DNA from: Collybiopsis luxurians FD-317 M1
Taxonomy: Eukaryota; Basidiomycota; Agaricomycetes; Agaricales; Omphalotaceae
Reading direction: 5' to 3'
NCBI GenBank assembly: GCA_000827265.1
Contig: KN834814.1
Coordinates: forward strand, 248,749-312,748
DNA length: 64,000 nucleotides
Positions 48,990 through 60,399 of the stretch are shown one piece after another; position 1 is the first letter of the stretch; each line of letters opens with the position of its first letter. The translations under genes and the position numbers were made by a program. The notes beneath the pieces were generated by a model, which was not told where the DNA came from, made no database searches, and worked only from the letters and a program-made list of their open reading frames with translations.

Positions 48990-50798
48990 CCTCTGATCTT
49001 CAGGATGCATCAGCAAGGGTAAGACTTTCTTGTAATAAGCATCTTAGAGACCAATTCTCACCCCTCATCTTACAGGTCTTTCACAACCTTGTAAATACTG
49101 TGCAGTCTACTGGCAATGAGGATAGTGCTTTCAACATACTTCCTTGGACAAATAAAGCAATGTGAGTGACTTCTAAATGGAAGATCACTTGTATCTTTAC
49201 CGGTACTCATGCTCCTGAGTCTGAATGTCATCGGACATGTGGTGAGTGACACTGAGAGCTAAAACAATTGATTTATCTCATATTCATTTTCATTATATAG
49301 GCCTTTCTCCATGACTTTGAAGAGGGAGAAAGTGCCGAATCTCAACAAATTCTTCAGGCTCAGCGGAGAGCAGTTTCAGCCATCTCTCAATTCACTAATT
49401 TTATAGTGAGAATATGCTCTATTTGACCAATGACCAGTACTCCTCAACTAGGTTTTTTTTGGTGCAGGTATTAATGCTTCTTCATTGCTTTCCACTATTG
49501 AACCATCTCCTGATTGCCGCCCTTCAAGCCCAAGGTGCAGTCAAGTTAACCATTCAGGTATATCTATTGATCTGTACCATATCTTGGGAGCACCTAGCTG
49601 ATTGTGTCATAGTCTGGTGTTGCCAAAGAGATGATTAGGCAGAATGAAAAGTCTGTCAATCCATCTGTAAAGGTGGACCACCCAGACCTTCTTAGCAATC
49701 TCTGTTTGTCATGTTTCCTTTGTGTTGATGTCAACATTTAGTCTTCTAGATAGTAGTTGCAGTGAAAGAGCAGAGGCTATCTATCTCAGAATTGAATGAG
49801 CATGTCAGTGATAAGTCCCTGATCCCGACTAACTTGTCTGATTATGATTATCCTCTTGTGTAGATATCAACATTCATGTAAGAAACAATGAAACACTGTT
49901 CCGACAGCCGCAACTAACAAATTTTGTGCATATTAATCAGTATTGCAGGGCAGGAGACAACGAGCCAGACTATCGCATTCAGTGTCCTTGAGCTCTCCCA
50001 GCATCCCAGGGTCCAAAGTCGCCTCCGCCTCAAATTTCAAACTATTCAAGGCAAACCTACCTATGATGACTTTCTTACAAAATTCCTGTATTTAGATGTG
50101 GTTCTGAGAGAGACGTGAGGCTGAATTCATTTATCCATCCGCAATCTGACTCATAATCTTTACAGTCTTAGGTTATATCCACCCCTACCCTATTTTGAAA
50201 GGGTGTCGACCAAACTAGATATCATTCCCCTGCGATATCCTGTGAAACTCTCCAACAGAGACATCGTACAAGAGGTGCATCTGGGACTGGGGCAGGTGAG
50301 GAGCCCCTGGGCTATGCTTACAATCTTCTATTCACTCCTTAGGATAGACTGTCATCATCCCTACAATGTCTCTCCAACGGTTAGATTCGATCTGGGAGGA
50401 TGGAGATGTGTTCAGACCAGAATGATGGCTTGAGCCTCTTCCTCCTCAAGAGAAGCTGTGTTCTGGCTGGTCAAACACACTTGCGTTCAGTGACAGACCG
50501 CGTACATGTCCTGGGCATTGCCTCAGTAAGCATTACTCACTGCAGTTTTATCCTCCTGGTCTCACATCAAAGCTTCCAACAGCAATTTTCAAGTACAAGG
50601 TATGCATCTTAGCTCACAGAGCCATCGGCAATCTTCCAAAATCAGTCCTAGGTGATATTGAGTGCTCTTATAGCAAAGTTCCAATTGGATGATGCAGGTC
50701 TTCCAATGACATATTCAATTTCTTCAAGTTTGCAACCTTTTGTCAAAGGGCGGGAGGACAAGGGTCCGCAAATTCCTGTGAAATTGACCCTCTTATAA
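48990..50798 (+). pseudogene. Cytochrome P450 relic
   Basis: The clearest parts are the I-helix exon (ISIAGQETTSQTIAFSVLEL, about 49939-50000), YDDFLTKFLYLDVVLRET with the ExxR motif, RLYPPLPYFERVS after an intron, the heme region read as LAFSDRPRTCPG (Cys ligand kept, the usual Gly before R changed), and the C-terminal exon FVKGREDKGPQIPVKLTLL ending at 50798. Upstream pieces around 49077-49161 (NILPWTNKAM) fit the region before the F helix, but the N-terminal membrane anchor was not found. Frame changes between exons and the altered heme loop indicate a pseudogene. Of the P450 branches I know it resembles the CYP5150-like group; weak. Confidence 0.65.
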
Positions 50799-52149
50799 GC
50801 TATAACTCTCAATATGCATTTGTTAGACCCATTGATCATTGTTATGTTGCCCTGATACATTGTCTCAAATTCTGTAGGAAGGTGTCTGCTTGATGTTATG
50901 TGGATGTCAGAGGTTTTGACATAAAGTTTGATAAATATAACAGCAGCTGAACTTCGAGACACATTATTTCCTGAGTCAGGAAGATGTTGGAAACTCATTG
51001 GGGATTGGGTGGATTGTACGCTTCAAAGAGTCTATGAGGCCTCAGTGTAATGTTCAAAGGCGTCACACAGTGCATCTCCCAGTCCACGTTATCCAGCCGG
51101 CTATATGATTGACATAGGCGCAGCTGTGAGAGAATTGTGTGGGTAAATGATCACTGCTGTCGTTAATTACTTGGACAATAAAGTCTGGCTCACATCGCCG
51201 TAGTCAAAGGAAGAAGCACAGAGCATGTTTGCAGAAGCAGGGGTAACACAAAATGAAAAAAAGCCCACCAACACAGACCACATGATTAACTGCCCTACTG
51301 GCCCTGGGTTATTGCCTGGCTAGCCTGTCTTGTCATTCACAAAGAATAGGTCGTTCGTGAAGAAAGCCTGGTAGCGAGGGTGTGGGGCACCCTCATTCTC
51401 ACGCTTTTGAAACTCCGACAGGCTGCCTGTCTTTGCCGCCAGCCCTGTGCTAAGCGCTTGGTTGATAAGATAATAGTCTTGATAGCGGAGAACAGTGAAT
51501 ATTTTTCTCAGTCAATCAAAGAAATTGTTCTGAGGAAGGCCTGAACAGTGCAAATATTTCAAAAAAATGTTTCTACTGCCATCCCATAACCCCCCCAACC
51601 ACTTGACCCATCCTCTACTGAAGGATTATTGTTGTGCACGAATGAGGGCTTGATTGTCTGGGGTGGACAATCTTGCGGGACTTTCAGTGCATCCTACACT
51701 TAAGGTTGGAAGAACTGATTAACAACGCGAAAACGCGTTACTGCAGAGCCTACCTGGAGCTTTAAGGTGAGTCAGAGCTCGCGCCTTTGACCGGCAGCCC
51801 GTCGGAGTTTCAAAAGCGTGAGAATGAGGGTGCCTCACCCTCGCTACCAGGCTACCTGGGTTACCAGCCTCAGGAGATAGAAGGCACCTATAATGTATCA
51901 TGTATGCACTCAAAAAGAATTGTTTAGTGTTGAGTTGATGATCAAAATTCATTCCTTTTCAAGCTGAAGCCTCACGCATTTTTCTATGTCAAGGTTAGTA
52001 ACCTTGTTTTTCCTTCACGGAGCTGTTATTGAGGAGCATCCAGAATAACAGACAGATAAGACTATAATACAGTTTACAAATACAGCCTCAGATCGATTCC
52101 ATAGCCTCCGTTACTCCGCATCGAGATGCTGAATGGGTGCTAGCGCAGC
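50799..52149. other. Intergenic with inverted repeat
   Basis: No supported gene. It holds the inverted repeat at 51365-51853. A minus-strand frame at 51952-51719 reads through the right arm of the repeat and is best explained as chance. Confidence 0.45.
51365..51853. repeat. Pair of inverted ~65 bp repeats
   Basis: Left arm 51365-51430 starts AGCCTGGTAGCGAGGGTG and contains CACCCTCATTCTCACGCTTT and GAAACTCCGACAGGCTGCC. Right arm 51791-51853 is its reverse complement with few mismatches. About 360 bases separate them. It could be a non-autonomous transposon with long terminal inverted repeats or two copies of one short repeat in opposite orientation. No target duplication was recognised. Confidence 0.7.
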
Positions 52150-54386
52150 AGGTGACCGCACTTGAATCAAGCAGGGGAACTGTCTGGGTCAGCTAGAGGC
52201 AAGAGTCAAGCTGACAGCTTAAACAAAAGTCGAAATAATACAGACCTGACTAAGTCTGAATCAGTCGCGTCAGGTTCAATGGGTATACCGTTCTTGTCGA
52301 CGGCCTTTGAGATGTTGTAGACCGAAAGGATAGTGACTATGGTGATCCACATAATGTCGAAAGCAATGGGACCGCCAGGACATGCTCTATTTACGAATGA
52401 TGGTGAGCTCGGGTGTTTTTCTCCCCTGAAAGTTTGTCTACCTCCGACCATACCCAAAAACCTCAACTGGGAGAGGATTCAAACCATCCTTGGTGTTCTC
52501 TGGTTTATCATCACCAAAACTACCCAAACTATATCCCACCTATATCTCACCTCTTTGGGGTTTATCCCTAAGCGATAAACAATTGATATACTCCTGAACA
52601 AGTGAGATATAGCAGTGATCATGCCCATATACCGGCCGGTCATGCCGGATATGGTTTGGGCGGTTTTGGTGATGATATCAATCCGGATCATATACTGGTG
52701 GATTGGGATAAGTCTCTGGATCGTGTAGTAAAGCCCTATAAACTGGTAAGTGAAGAAATTCTAGTCAAAATTGAGTAAGATTACCAGGTATTAGGAAATA
52801 CCATTGTGCTCTTTGGAATCAAGTATCCCCCATAAACATAGTCTTCCGTGGAGAGATGGGACATGGCCAAAGGGGCCACCGGCCGCGGGTGCTATCGAGA
52901 AGATTCCCAGACAATGTTGTCAATGCACGGAAGTGAGTGGCGATCAGCAAAAGTGGGCAGTCGACCGTCACCCACTATACTGTCGAGCTCTATTTGGGCC
53001 TGGGTCTGGATTTCCGGATGGAGAACCATGGCAAGGAAGAACGACATGATGTTCGCCGCGGTCTGAAATATAAAGTAAGTGACAAAATTCCAGATTCAAG
53101 GAGGTGGGACTTGCGGTATCGACTCCAGCTGTGAGAAATTATAAATGAGCCTGCCACCCCTCCAAGGTTGCAAACAACTTGAATGTAAACTTGCCTGAAT
53201 AACATATACCAGCGACATTCTTGACCATAGCTTCATGGGGCTCAGACAATTTGTCCTCCAAATCCTGGCTCGGGGGACGTTCGAGTTCCTGAGTGACAAC
53301 ACAAGACAGAGCAGATCCTTCGTTCTGAGCGGGCAGTGGTCAAGTTGACTCAATTTGGGTGAGAGAAGCAAGCTAACCAACTTCTTCACCCTTTCGAAAG
53401 GCTCGTCAATCATTGCTTTCACTTCCCTGTTCCAGACCTTTGCATCTCGCTTGAATTGAGCACCGGGAAGCCAAGACGGAATATATTTCACTTGCCGCAA
53501 GAAAACTTGTCAGTATGGACAAACTAAGACTGTGGACAAAGCTCACATATAGGGATGAAATTAACCAAATACAAGCCGTGGAGAGTGATTGCCCCGACTC
53601 TTTCAACAGCCTTCGCCGCTAGAGTCGCAAAGCGATCAGTCTCATCTAGGATTTCGTGTCCGTACGCAATCTGCATCATGACGGATGTCACAATCCTACA
53701 GTATAGTTACCGTCTGAGCAAAGAAAGAACGGACACAATTGAAAACCGACCTATGTACTTTAGCTCCTACATTGTCAAAGTAGGTCTTCTTCGATAGATC
53801 TCGTACGAGCTTACGCGCCTCCAGGGTTTCCAAAGAATGATGTTGCATCGCATTCTCAGGACTCATATACTTGTTCAGCATTGTACGGTGCTCTTGTAGT
53901 CGCTTTTCGTAAGGCATTCCAGTAATACCCCGCTCCCAGCCCATCCTGCGCGCCGCGTTAACCATCGAAAGAGACAAGACCGAAACCGACATACATTTCG
54001 GTTTCCATAACGAAATGAGCTCTTGAGGAAAAGATACTTCCCTGAGTCTCGAGAAGATCGCGTGTTACCCTTGCAGAGTTTAGAATAAGCATCGGTTGAC
54101 CTAGGATTTTGAAGAATACAAGGTCGCCTAGCAGGCACATCACACATCATCTAGTCAGTACATTCTGTTGAAAAAAAAAGTACGAACCATAAGTATTTCG
54201 CCACTCACAGTAAGTCAGCCAAGGTGCCACTTTAGGCAACGATCCTGCACCGAACCAAGATATTTTTGGTCCAGGAGGGTATGGAAGATGGGGAGAGCTT
54301 CTCCATCTTCTGAGGCTTACGGCGGTGAAAACGAAACCGAGTACTGCGACTACAAAGGTAGTCGAGAATCCTGTCTGGAGAACCAT
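52150..54386 (-). pseudogene. Cytochrome P450 (A), disrupted by MITE and nonsense codon
   Basis: Starts at 54386 with a membrane anchor (TTFVVAVLGFVFTAVSL) and the hinge PYPPGPKISWFG. Conserved parts follow: KILGQPMLILNSARVTRDLL, GITGMPYEKRLQEHRTMLNK, VKYIPSWLPGAQFKRDAKVW, AGVDT split by an intron, TAANIMSFFLAMVLHPEIQ, LPTFADRHSLPCIDNIVWES with ExxR, VAPLAMSHLSTEDYVYGGYL, RALLHDPETYPNPPVYDPD, and, after the insertion, FGYGRR|ACPGG (heme loop, split by an intron). Two defects are clear. The Trp after the ExxR arginine is TAG (near 52895), and a 168-bp MITE-like sequence interrupts the exon right after VYDPD. The 3' end near 52150 is approximate. Fungal P450s act as membrane-bound monooxygenases; the substrate is unknown. 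Confidence 0.85.
52508..52675. mobile_element. 168-bp MITE-like insertion inside P450 A
   Basis: Terminal inverted repeats begin TCATCACCAAAAC at 52508 and end GTTTTGGTGATGA at 52675, imperfectly extended to about 30 bp per arm. Inner blocks TATATCTCAC (52541) and GTGAGATATA (52602) also pair, so the whole can fold as a hairpin. It is flanked by TA on both sides (52506-52507 and 52676-52677), consistent with a Tc1/mariner-type TA duplication. It splits the P450 A exon between DPETYPNPPVYDPD and the region before FGYGRR. Confidence 0.8.
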
Positions 54387-55170
54387 TAGTTAAACTGAGC
54401 AGTCACACTGGTAGGCTGAGAGCGCAGGGCGCCGTAATGCTGATACGAATTCGAAGAACACATGTTCTTGATGTACAGAGGTAGGCCTAGTACAGAGGTA
54501 GGCCTAGTACAGAGGTACATTCAGTTCAATTACTCTGGAGTACTGAGTCGAAATTGGACAGGCAGAGATGGGGTCTATATTCCGGGAATTGCAGTTACTC
54601 CATTCAGCCTGGCTAAACCGCTCAGTGCCCATGGGGAGCCATTGATAGTCAATACCGCAGTTACCTGAAGATTCAGAGATCGACAAGAGAGATTCTGTCG
54701 ATTCGAAATTCCTTGTATAGCTTAGCAGACATTCGTATGTTCCGTGAACACGCGACTATGTAAAGTGACTTGGACGAACAAACTGGTTCGGACTCGGAGG
54801 AAAAAAGAAAAAAACTAGTACTAAGTAGAGTACTATGTGCGTACGCCACAGCCTGATCACCAAGAACATCCATAATGACTAATAAAATTTGAAATGGTTT
54901 GGGCAGCACCGGTAGCTGTGTTCTCGAAAAATATCGAGATCGCAATACACGTTCGCCCTTATAACCCATCTACATACTCCACATGTACACCGTGTTGTCG
55001 TATCCCAAGTTTCAGCAGGCTTGTGACGCAAAAGGCAGAGACTGTATCATTTCGATAACTTTTGAACGTGAGTGGCTCAGGAACTTATACAAGTGCATCG
55101 GTCTGGTTAAGTATGACAAGCTGTAGAAGCACTTCACAATCGCGAAAAAAACATGCTGCGATCATTGCAT
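54387..55170. other. Intergenic between two P450 genes
   Basis: It holds the upstream flank of P450 A and the 3' flank of P450 B, both on the minus strand. A 17-bp tandem repeat lies at 54473-54517. No other gene supported. Confidence 0.5.
54473..54517 (+). repeat. 17-bp tandem repeat, 2.6 units
   Basis: The unit GTACAGAGGTAGGCCTA is repeated perfectly twice and followed by a partial third unit. It lies about 90-130 bp upstream of the P450 A start codon. Confidence 0.9.
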
Positions 55171-57397
55171 CTACCCGCACTGAGTAACCCGATTCTGCAC
55201 AAGCAATACTCTGCTCTCCGAGCGAGGTTGTATCTCGCATCTGAAAGGCTCCGGATAACTGATCAGAGTAATTTGAGTACAATGTACCATCATGCTGAAT
55301 ACAAGAACAGACTATACCTCACAAGGGCAGGACCAAACTTGGGTATCAGTTCCTCTCCTGGTATTTGAGAAATGTTGAAGGCAGCAAATATACCCGCAAT
55401 GGCAACAAAGAGCGAGTTCTCCGCAAGAGCCTTTCCAGGACAGACACTATTTGAGTCACAACAAGAAATGAGTCCAAAGAAATGGACAGGAAGACTCAGA
55501 ATGAAGAGGACGTACCGTCTGCCAAAACCGAATACATAAGTAGTCGGGTCGGTGACTCCGCTATTTGGATCCAGGAATCTTTCCGGCATAAATGCTTTTG
55601 GATCGTATTTGGGATGAGGATGTTGTGAGATAGCCCTATGTGAATGTCAAAAGTTATACTGCTATCGTGCAAGATTCTTGACTGACCAGATGTTCGGCAT
55701 CACCACAGACTTTTTTGGGATACGATATCCCTGGTATGTATTGTCTTGTTCAGTCCAACGCGCGATACCTTTTGAACAGATAGCATGAGGACATGAAGAC
55801 AGATCGACATTGCGGCGAGAGATACCTAAAGGAAGTGAGGGATGCCACCTGGAGCAAGCAGTCCGTAGTTGTGAGCTGAACAGTTTGATGAGGTTGTAAA
55901 ATCGCACCTTAAAGTCTCCTTGATGACCGCAGTGACGTATGGCATCTTCGAGATGTCCGCTATAGTGGGCAGTCTGTCTGAACCAACTACTCTGTCAACT
56001 TCCGCTTGGGCGAGTTTCTGCTTATCCGGGTTTAAGGCCATCGCTAGCATGAATGTGAGGATAGTGGCATAAGTCTGGCTTAAATTAGCTTTCTTTTGAT
56101 GTTATTCCCCACAAACCGCACTCACCGTCTCTCCTCCGGCTATCAAATCACTCGATAGTCAACGGTACATACCATGACGAAAATTAGTGGTCGCTTACCT
56201 CCATACATTGAACCGGTAGCCCACTTCACACTGTGCTCATAAGCAGTCCTATCTTCTGAGCCCATGGTAACGAGAAGATCGTGTGCTAAGGAAGGACTCG
56301 CAGTATAATCAGCCTGCGGAGACAAGGATAGTCAGACGATTTGGATGACGTGTAGATGTACAGACTTCCAATCGTTTGCTTAACGTGGTCAAAGGGCTTC
56401 TGGACCATACGTTCGATCATGGCTCGGCCCTCAGCGGCTTTTACTTGGAAAGGAACCCAGGATGGAAGGTATTTCACTATGTGATACTATTAGCAATATG
56501 CCGGATAGCGATGTAAGGAAAGTTAAACATACTCATTGGAATTAGGTCACAAAAAAATGCGCCTGGTACCATGGCGTCTCCAATGACATGCATCGTGGCC
56601 TCAGCGTGAGTGATATACTACAAATGCACTAAATTCACTGCGAAAAAAACCAGCGGGTCCACAAACCTTACTATCAGCGACATCGACTGGGAGGCCATAA
56701 GTAATTGCCAATATAATCCTTTCGGCATATCTGTATAAACGAAAATGAACGGACAGAGTGCTCTGAGCGGCTGGGAAGGCTTACAGCCGAACATGTGCGA
56801 AGAAAGCCTCAGGTCTATCAATGAGATCCAAGAGCATTCGAGACGCAAGATCTTCCTGGAGAGTGTGATACTTCCTGACCGCGGTGGGATTCAACGCTGC
56901 ATGAGCCAGCCTTCGTTGACTTCGCCACTCTCGTCCGTATGGTAGGAGGGGCATTGACTATAGTTGATGTAAGCGTCAACCACTGTCTGTTTGGAACTCA
57001 AACGCACTCGATTTAATCCCATTAACTCACCCACTACTGTTAAGACCGGTCTATGGGAGTAAAGTTCCCCTTGCTCATCAAGAAGGTCGTTGATGATACT
57101 TAAATCATTGAGGACGAGAACATTATTCCCGAGCCCACGGAAGAATAATATATCCCCTGCATCGAATATTGGAAAAAAACGCTACAGATTAGTGATAGCG
57201 GACGCACCGTGAATGGGGTGAAGCTCAGAGAAGTATGTCCACGCTCCTTTGGTTGGGATAGTCAGAATATTGCCGATTATCGGGACGGTTGGAGGACCCG
57301 GAGGTAAAGGTAGACGAGTTGGGCGTGAGCTCCGGTGGTTAAAAAGGTACCAAAAGAAGAACGGGGCGAGGATAGCCAAGGTCAACAGAAGAACCAT
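55171..57397 (-). CDS. Cytochrome P450 (B), apparently complete
   Basis: Starts at the ATG at 57397: anchor [19 protein letters not shown], then hinge [18 protein letters not shown]. Later exons give [21 protein letters not shown] sequence, [20 protein letters not shown], the I-helix motif AGGET split by an intron, [34 protein letters not shown] (ExxR), [28 protein letters not shown] (PERF), the heme loop FGFGRR|VCPGKAL split by an intron at the same place as in P450 A, and a last exon [17 protein letters not shown] with TAG at 55171. This is the full domain set of a microsomal fungal P450 of about 500 residues. I saw no clear disabling change, but not every intron was checked. It is a relative, not a recent copy, of P450 A. 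Substrate unknown. Confidence 0.83.
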
Positions 57398-58571
57398 TAC
57401 TGACGACGGTGAACTTGAACGGAATGTATCGCGGAAAATTCATGTGGTCGTAGTGCGGCAGATTGCGAGAGCATTGGTGATTACAAAATAGGAAATAACG
57501 GTAATTTGTGCTGACAAACGAGCTGGAACGTTAGTTGGTTCAGTTTATGTAAGAATCAGAATTTTCGCGTCAACTACGATCGCATGCGATGCCGCCATCA
57601 CTCAGGTACCAACTGAAAGGAAAGGACATCTGAGGAACTTGCGAGGAACCATGTTTGCTTATTATATTACACAAGAGCCTAACTGTCTATGCTGAGCGCT
57701 GAAACGCTGAACCCCCGCAATCTCACTGACCTAGACTTTACATGTTGCATTGCAATCTTGCTCGTTCTTCGCATGAGACTTTCAAGTGAGCCAAATGTAT
57801 ATCCTTTTTCAGTATACGGTAGTGGTGCTCAGATATGCTGCTGCAGCTCGAAGATATACCCTCCATTGCTGCTATACACATGTCGTCAACAGTCAGTCTC
57901 CATTATTATGCATTCTACCTCTCGTCATTCTCACTTCTGCACTCCGATGCTGTAGGCTTTTGACTTATCCTCTATACGATCTAGCAACATATCGAGTGTA
58001 TTTCTGTCTTCCGCCAAAAGATAGAACCATTCCAGTCGACGGCTAGTCGGAACAATCACTCAACAAGATGATAAAGCTGGGTAGTTTTCCCCGGGAAACT
58101 CTACGCCTTCACTCAGTTATTACAAGTATATTTTACCTCTTTTCCAAGAATGCATTCGTAGCTTTGAAGTCACCAGAATTGATTATTGTACTATAGGGGA
58201 AAGCAACGTGTCACTCTCGAACCCTTCACCTTCTCTGATGGGACTCGCGTTCCAGCTTCGATTCTCTGCTCTAGCTCAATGTAGCGGCACCGGTGTTTCA
58301 TTGTGTTTTGTACTTTGATCCTCAACTTTCAGCTAGTAGATTCGGACAGGAACATGTCCTGGCAGAGTCATCAAGCAGGCGGTGGACATATCAGATTTTG
58401 ATTCCGGCGGGGAGTCTATTTGCGTTCCTATGCCCAAAGTCCACGCAGACCGTCGAACAACACCCGAACAGTTATTTGGGCTGATCAAAACAGTTTTACC
58501 TCGGCTCATGCGTGGGGTATAAAGTATCAGGGAAGGATGATTCATCTGCTGTCTGCACTGGGATCGACATC
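57398..58571. other. Intergenic between P450 B and GMC gene
   Basis: Divergent promoter region of about 1.2 kb for P450 B (minus) and the GMC gene (plus). Short open frames only; no recognisable gene or strong repeat. Confidence 0.5.
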
Positions 58572-60390
58572 ATGGTGTACTCAATTGGCTCCTTTGTCCT
58601 TTTTGGATTTGCTGCTGGAGCTTTAGGCGCGACGTCCGACTCTGATTGCTGGAGAAAGGCACCAGAATACCCTCCGTCCGTATCCACGGTGAAGAATTTC
58701 GAGCAAACCAAGTTCGACTATCTTATCGTTGGTATGCTATGGAACTTCATTAGTACCCGTTGTATCCACCGACTAATGGTTGATATAGGCGGTGGCACCG
58801 CTGGGATGACAATCGGTGCAAGGTAAAATGCACCAGTCTACACGCTCATTCACTATTGACAATCTCAGGCTTTCGGAGAATCCCAAACTGGTTATCGGAA
58901 TCATAGAGGCTGGTGGGTTTTCACATAGGTGATCCCTTGATAGATGTGCCTGGTATAACGTACTCCTGGTATAACGTACTCGGATTTTACATGATCTCGC
59001 GATGGCTCAATCAACCTTTGCGTAGAATTTCCCGATAAAGCAGCGGGGAATCCGCTTTACGACTGGAACTTTGTTCTCGAACCACGAACTCATGCTGCTG
59101 GGCGGATTATTTCTGCGCCAAGGTGGTCCACGTAGTTCCTAGCTCTCCGTACAACGAGCTGATAGTATTTTGCAGAGGTAAACTTTTGGGAGGATCTAGT
59201 GCTTTGAACTTGATGGTTTGGAATCGAGGCTCCTCTGACGAGTATAATGCTTGGGAACAGATGGCTCCTGGTAATGGCTGGAACTGGGATGGTCTTCTAC
59301 CCTTCTTCAAGAAATCAGAAGATATCTCTACAGTTCCCACGGACCCGTACCCTGGCATCACCCCCCGCCGAAGCACACAATGCTTCCAAGCACTCTGCGG
59401 AGTTCGAGGGATTCGTTGGCCCAGTTTTAGTAAGGCTTTGATCGTGTTTGAAGGCGTACACTGCATTTCAAATCATTCAACAGGCATCCCACAACGACTT
59501 TTATCCCGAACCTGTTACTGCATTTGTTGAGAGTGTGAACGCCATGAACTTCAGCACAAATTCACAACCGGTCAGTTATGTATAGATTTTTTATCATACA
59601 TATCGATGGCCACGTATCTAGTTGTCCGGAGATACATCTGGGGTGTGGAACACGTTGTGTTCGGTGGATGGAGGCCAAGGTGTTCGTTCTTATGCAACTC
59701 GAGCATATTTTTGCGATCAACCGACTAGGCCTAATCTTAATATTTTTCTCGGAGCCTCGGTTAGTGTATAGCCTCTCATTGACTCGATACTTCTCAAGTT
59801 ACTGAAAGTCTTATCATTAGGCTACTAAAGTCTTATTTACCAAAACCAAGGTTGGTCTGACTGCAACGCAAGTAGAATTCGTGGTAAACTCCACGACATA
59901 TAAAGTAAACGCCAAAAGGGATATTGTCCTGTCCGCCGGTACCTTCAAGACACCCCAAATCCTAGAGCTTTCAGGTGCCGTATTCGCACATAATCAGCTC
60001 GAAGTTGTACTCACAGCACATATACATTTGTAGGTATCGGAAACGCGACTCTACTCCAAAGTCTTAATATCCAACCGCTCATCAACCTACCTGGTGTTGG
60101 AGAGAATCTCCAGGTATGTCTGGCTTTGGGCCGGGTACCAAAATGTTCATATCGACGTTGCGCGTAGGAGCATCCTTACGTGCCTGCTCAATACCAGCTC
60201 AAATCTGGTCATCTTATTTTTGGTATGTTCCTTATCCTGGATCCCTCTTTGTCCTTTTCATTGCTCTTTGTGTAGACATCTTGCGCAACAACCAGACCTT
60301 TTTTATGGAACAGTATATACATACTTATCCAAGTACTATTTCTCGCTATATACCATGTTCATTTGACATGCAAGTTTACGAGATGTAGTT
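58572..60390 (+). pseudogene. GMC oxidoreductase, 5' portion only
   Basis: A flavoprotein of the glucose-methanol-choline family (aryl-alcohol oxidase or pyranose dehydrogenase type), normally secreted. The ATG at 58572 gives a signal peptide (MVYSIGSFVLFGFAAGALG). Then come FDYLIVG|GGTAGMTIGARL (FAD binding), GKLLGGSSALNLMVWNRGS (GMC signature 1), GWNWDGLLPFFKKSE, and LSAGTFKTPQILELSG|IG (signature 2). The last recognisable exons read AQYQLKSGHLIF and DILRNNQTFFMEQY, after which homology ends near 60330. The C-terminal substrate domain with the catalytic His is missing; the next sequence is the 3' end of gene C. An extra T in the run at 58918-58921 shifts the frame between EAGG and DPLIDVPG. 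A 16-bp tandem duplication at 58949-58980 duplicates a splice donor. Read as a truncated pseudogene. Confidence 0.83.
58949..58980 (+). repeat. 16-bp perfect tandem duplication over a splice donor
   Basis: CCTGGTATAACGTACT occurs twice back to back. The first copy contains the exon end CCTG and donor GTATAACG of a GMC intron, so a second potential donor lies 16 bases downstream. Confidence 0.9.
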
Positions 60391-60399
60391 GAAAATTTA

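Noticed and set aside
50648..50998. Minus-strand 116-residue frame
   Set aside because: It overlaps the P450 relic's C-terminal exon on the plus strand, which has clear family similarity.
51719..51952. Minus-strand frame with SLVARVRHPHSHAFETPTG
   Set aside because: It reads through the right arm of an inverted repeat; no gene structure around it.
52804..53134. Plus-strand frames at 52.8-53.1 kb
   Set aside because: The minus strand here encodes the P450 A exons with the I-helix continuation and ExxR motif, so the plus frames are shadows.
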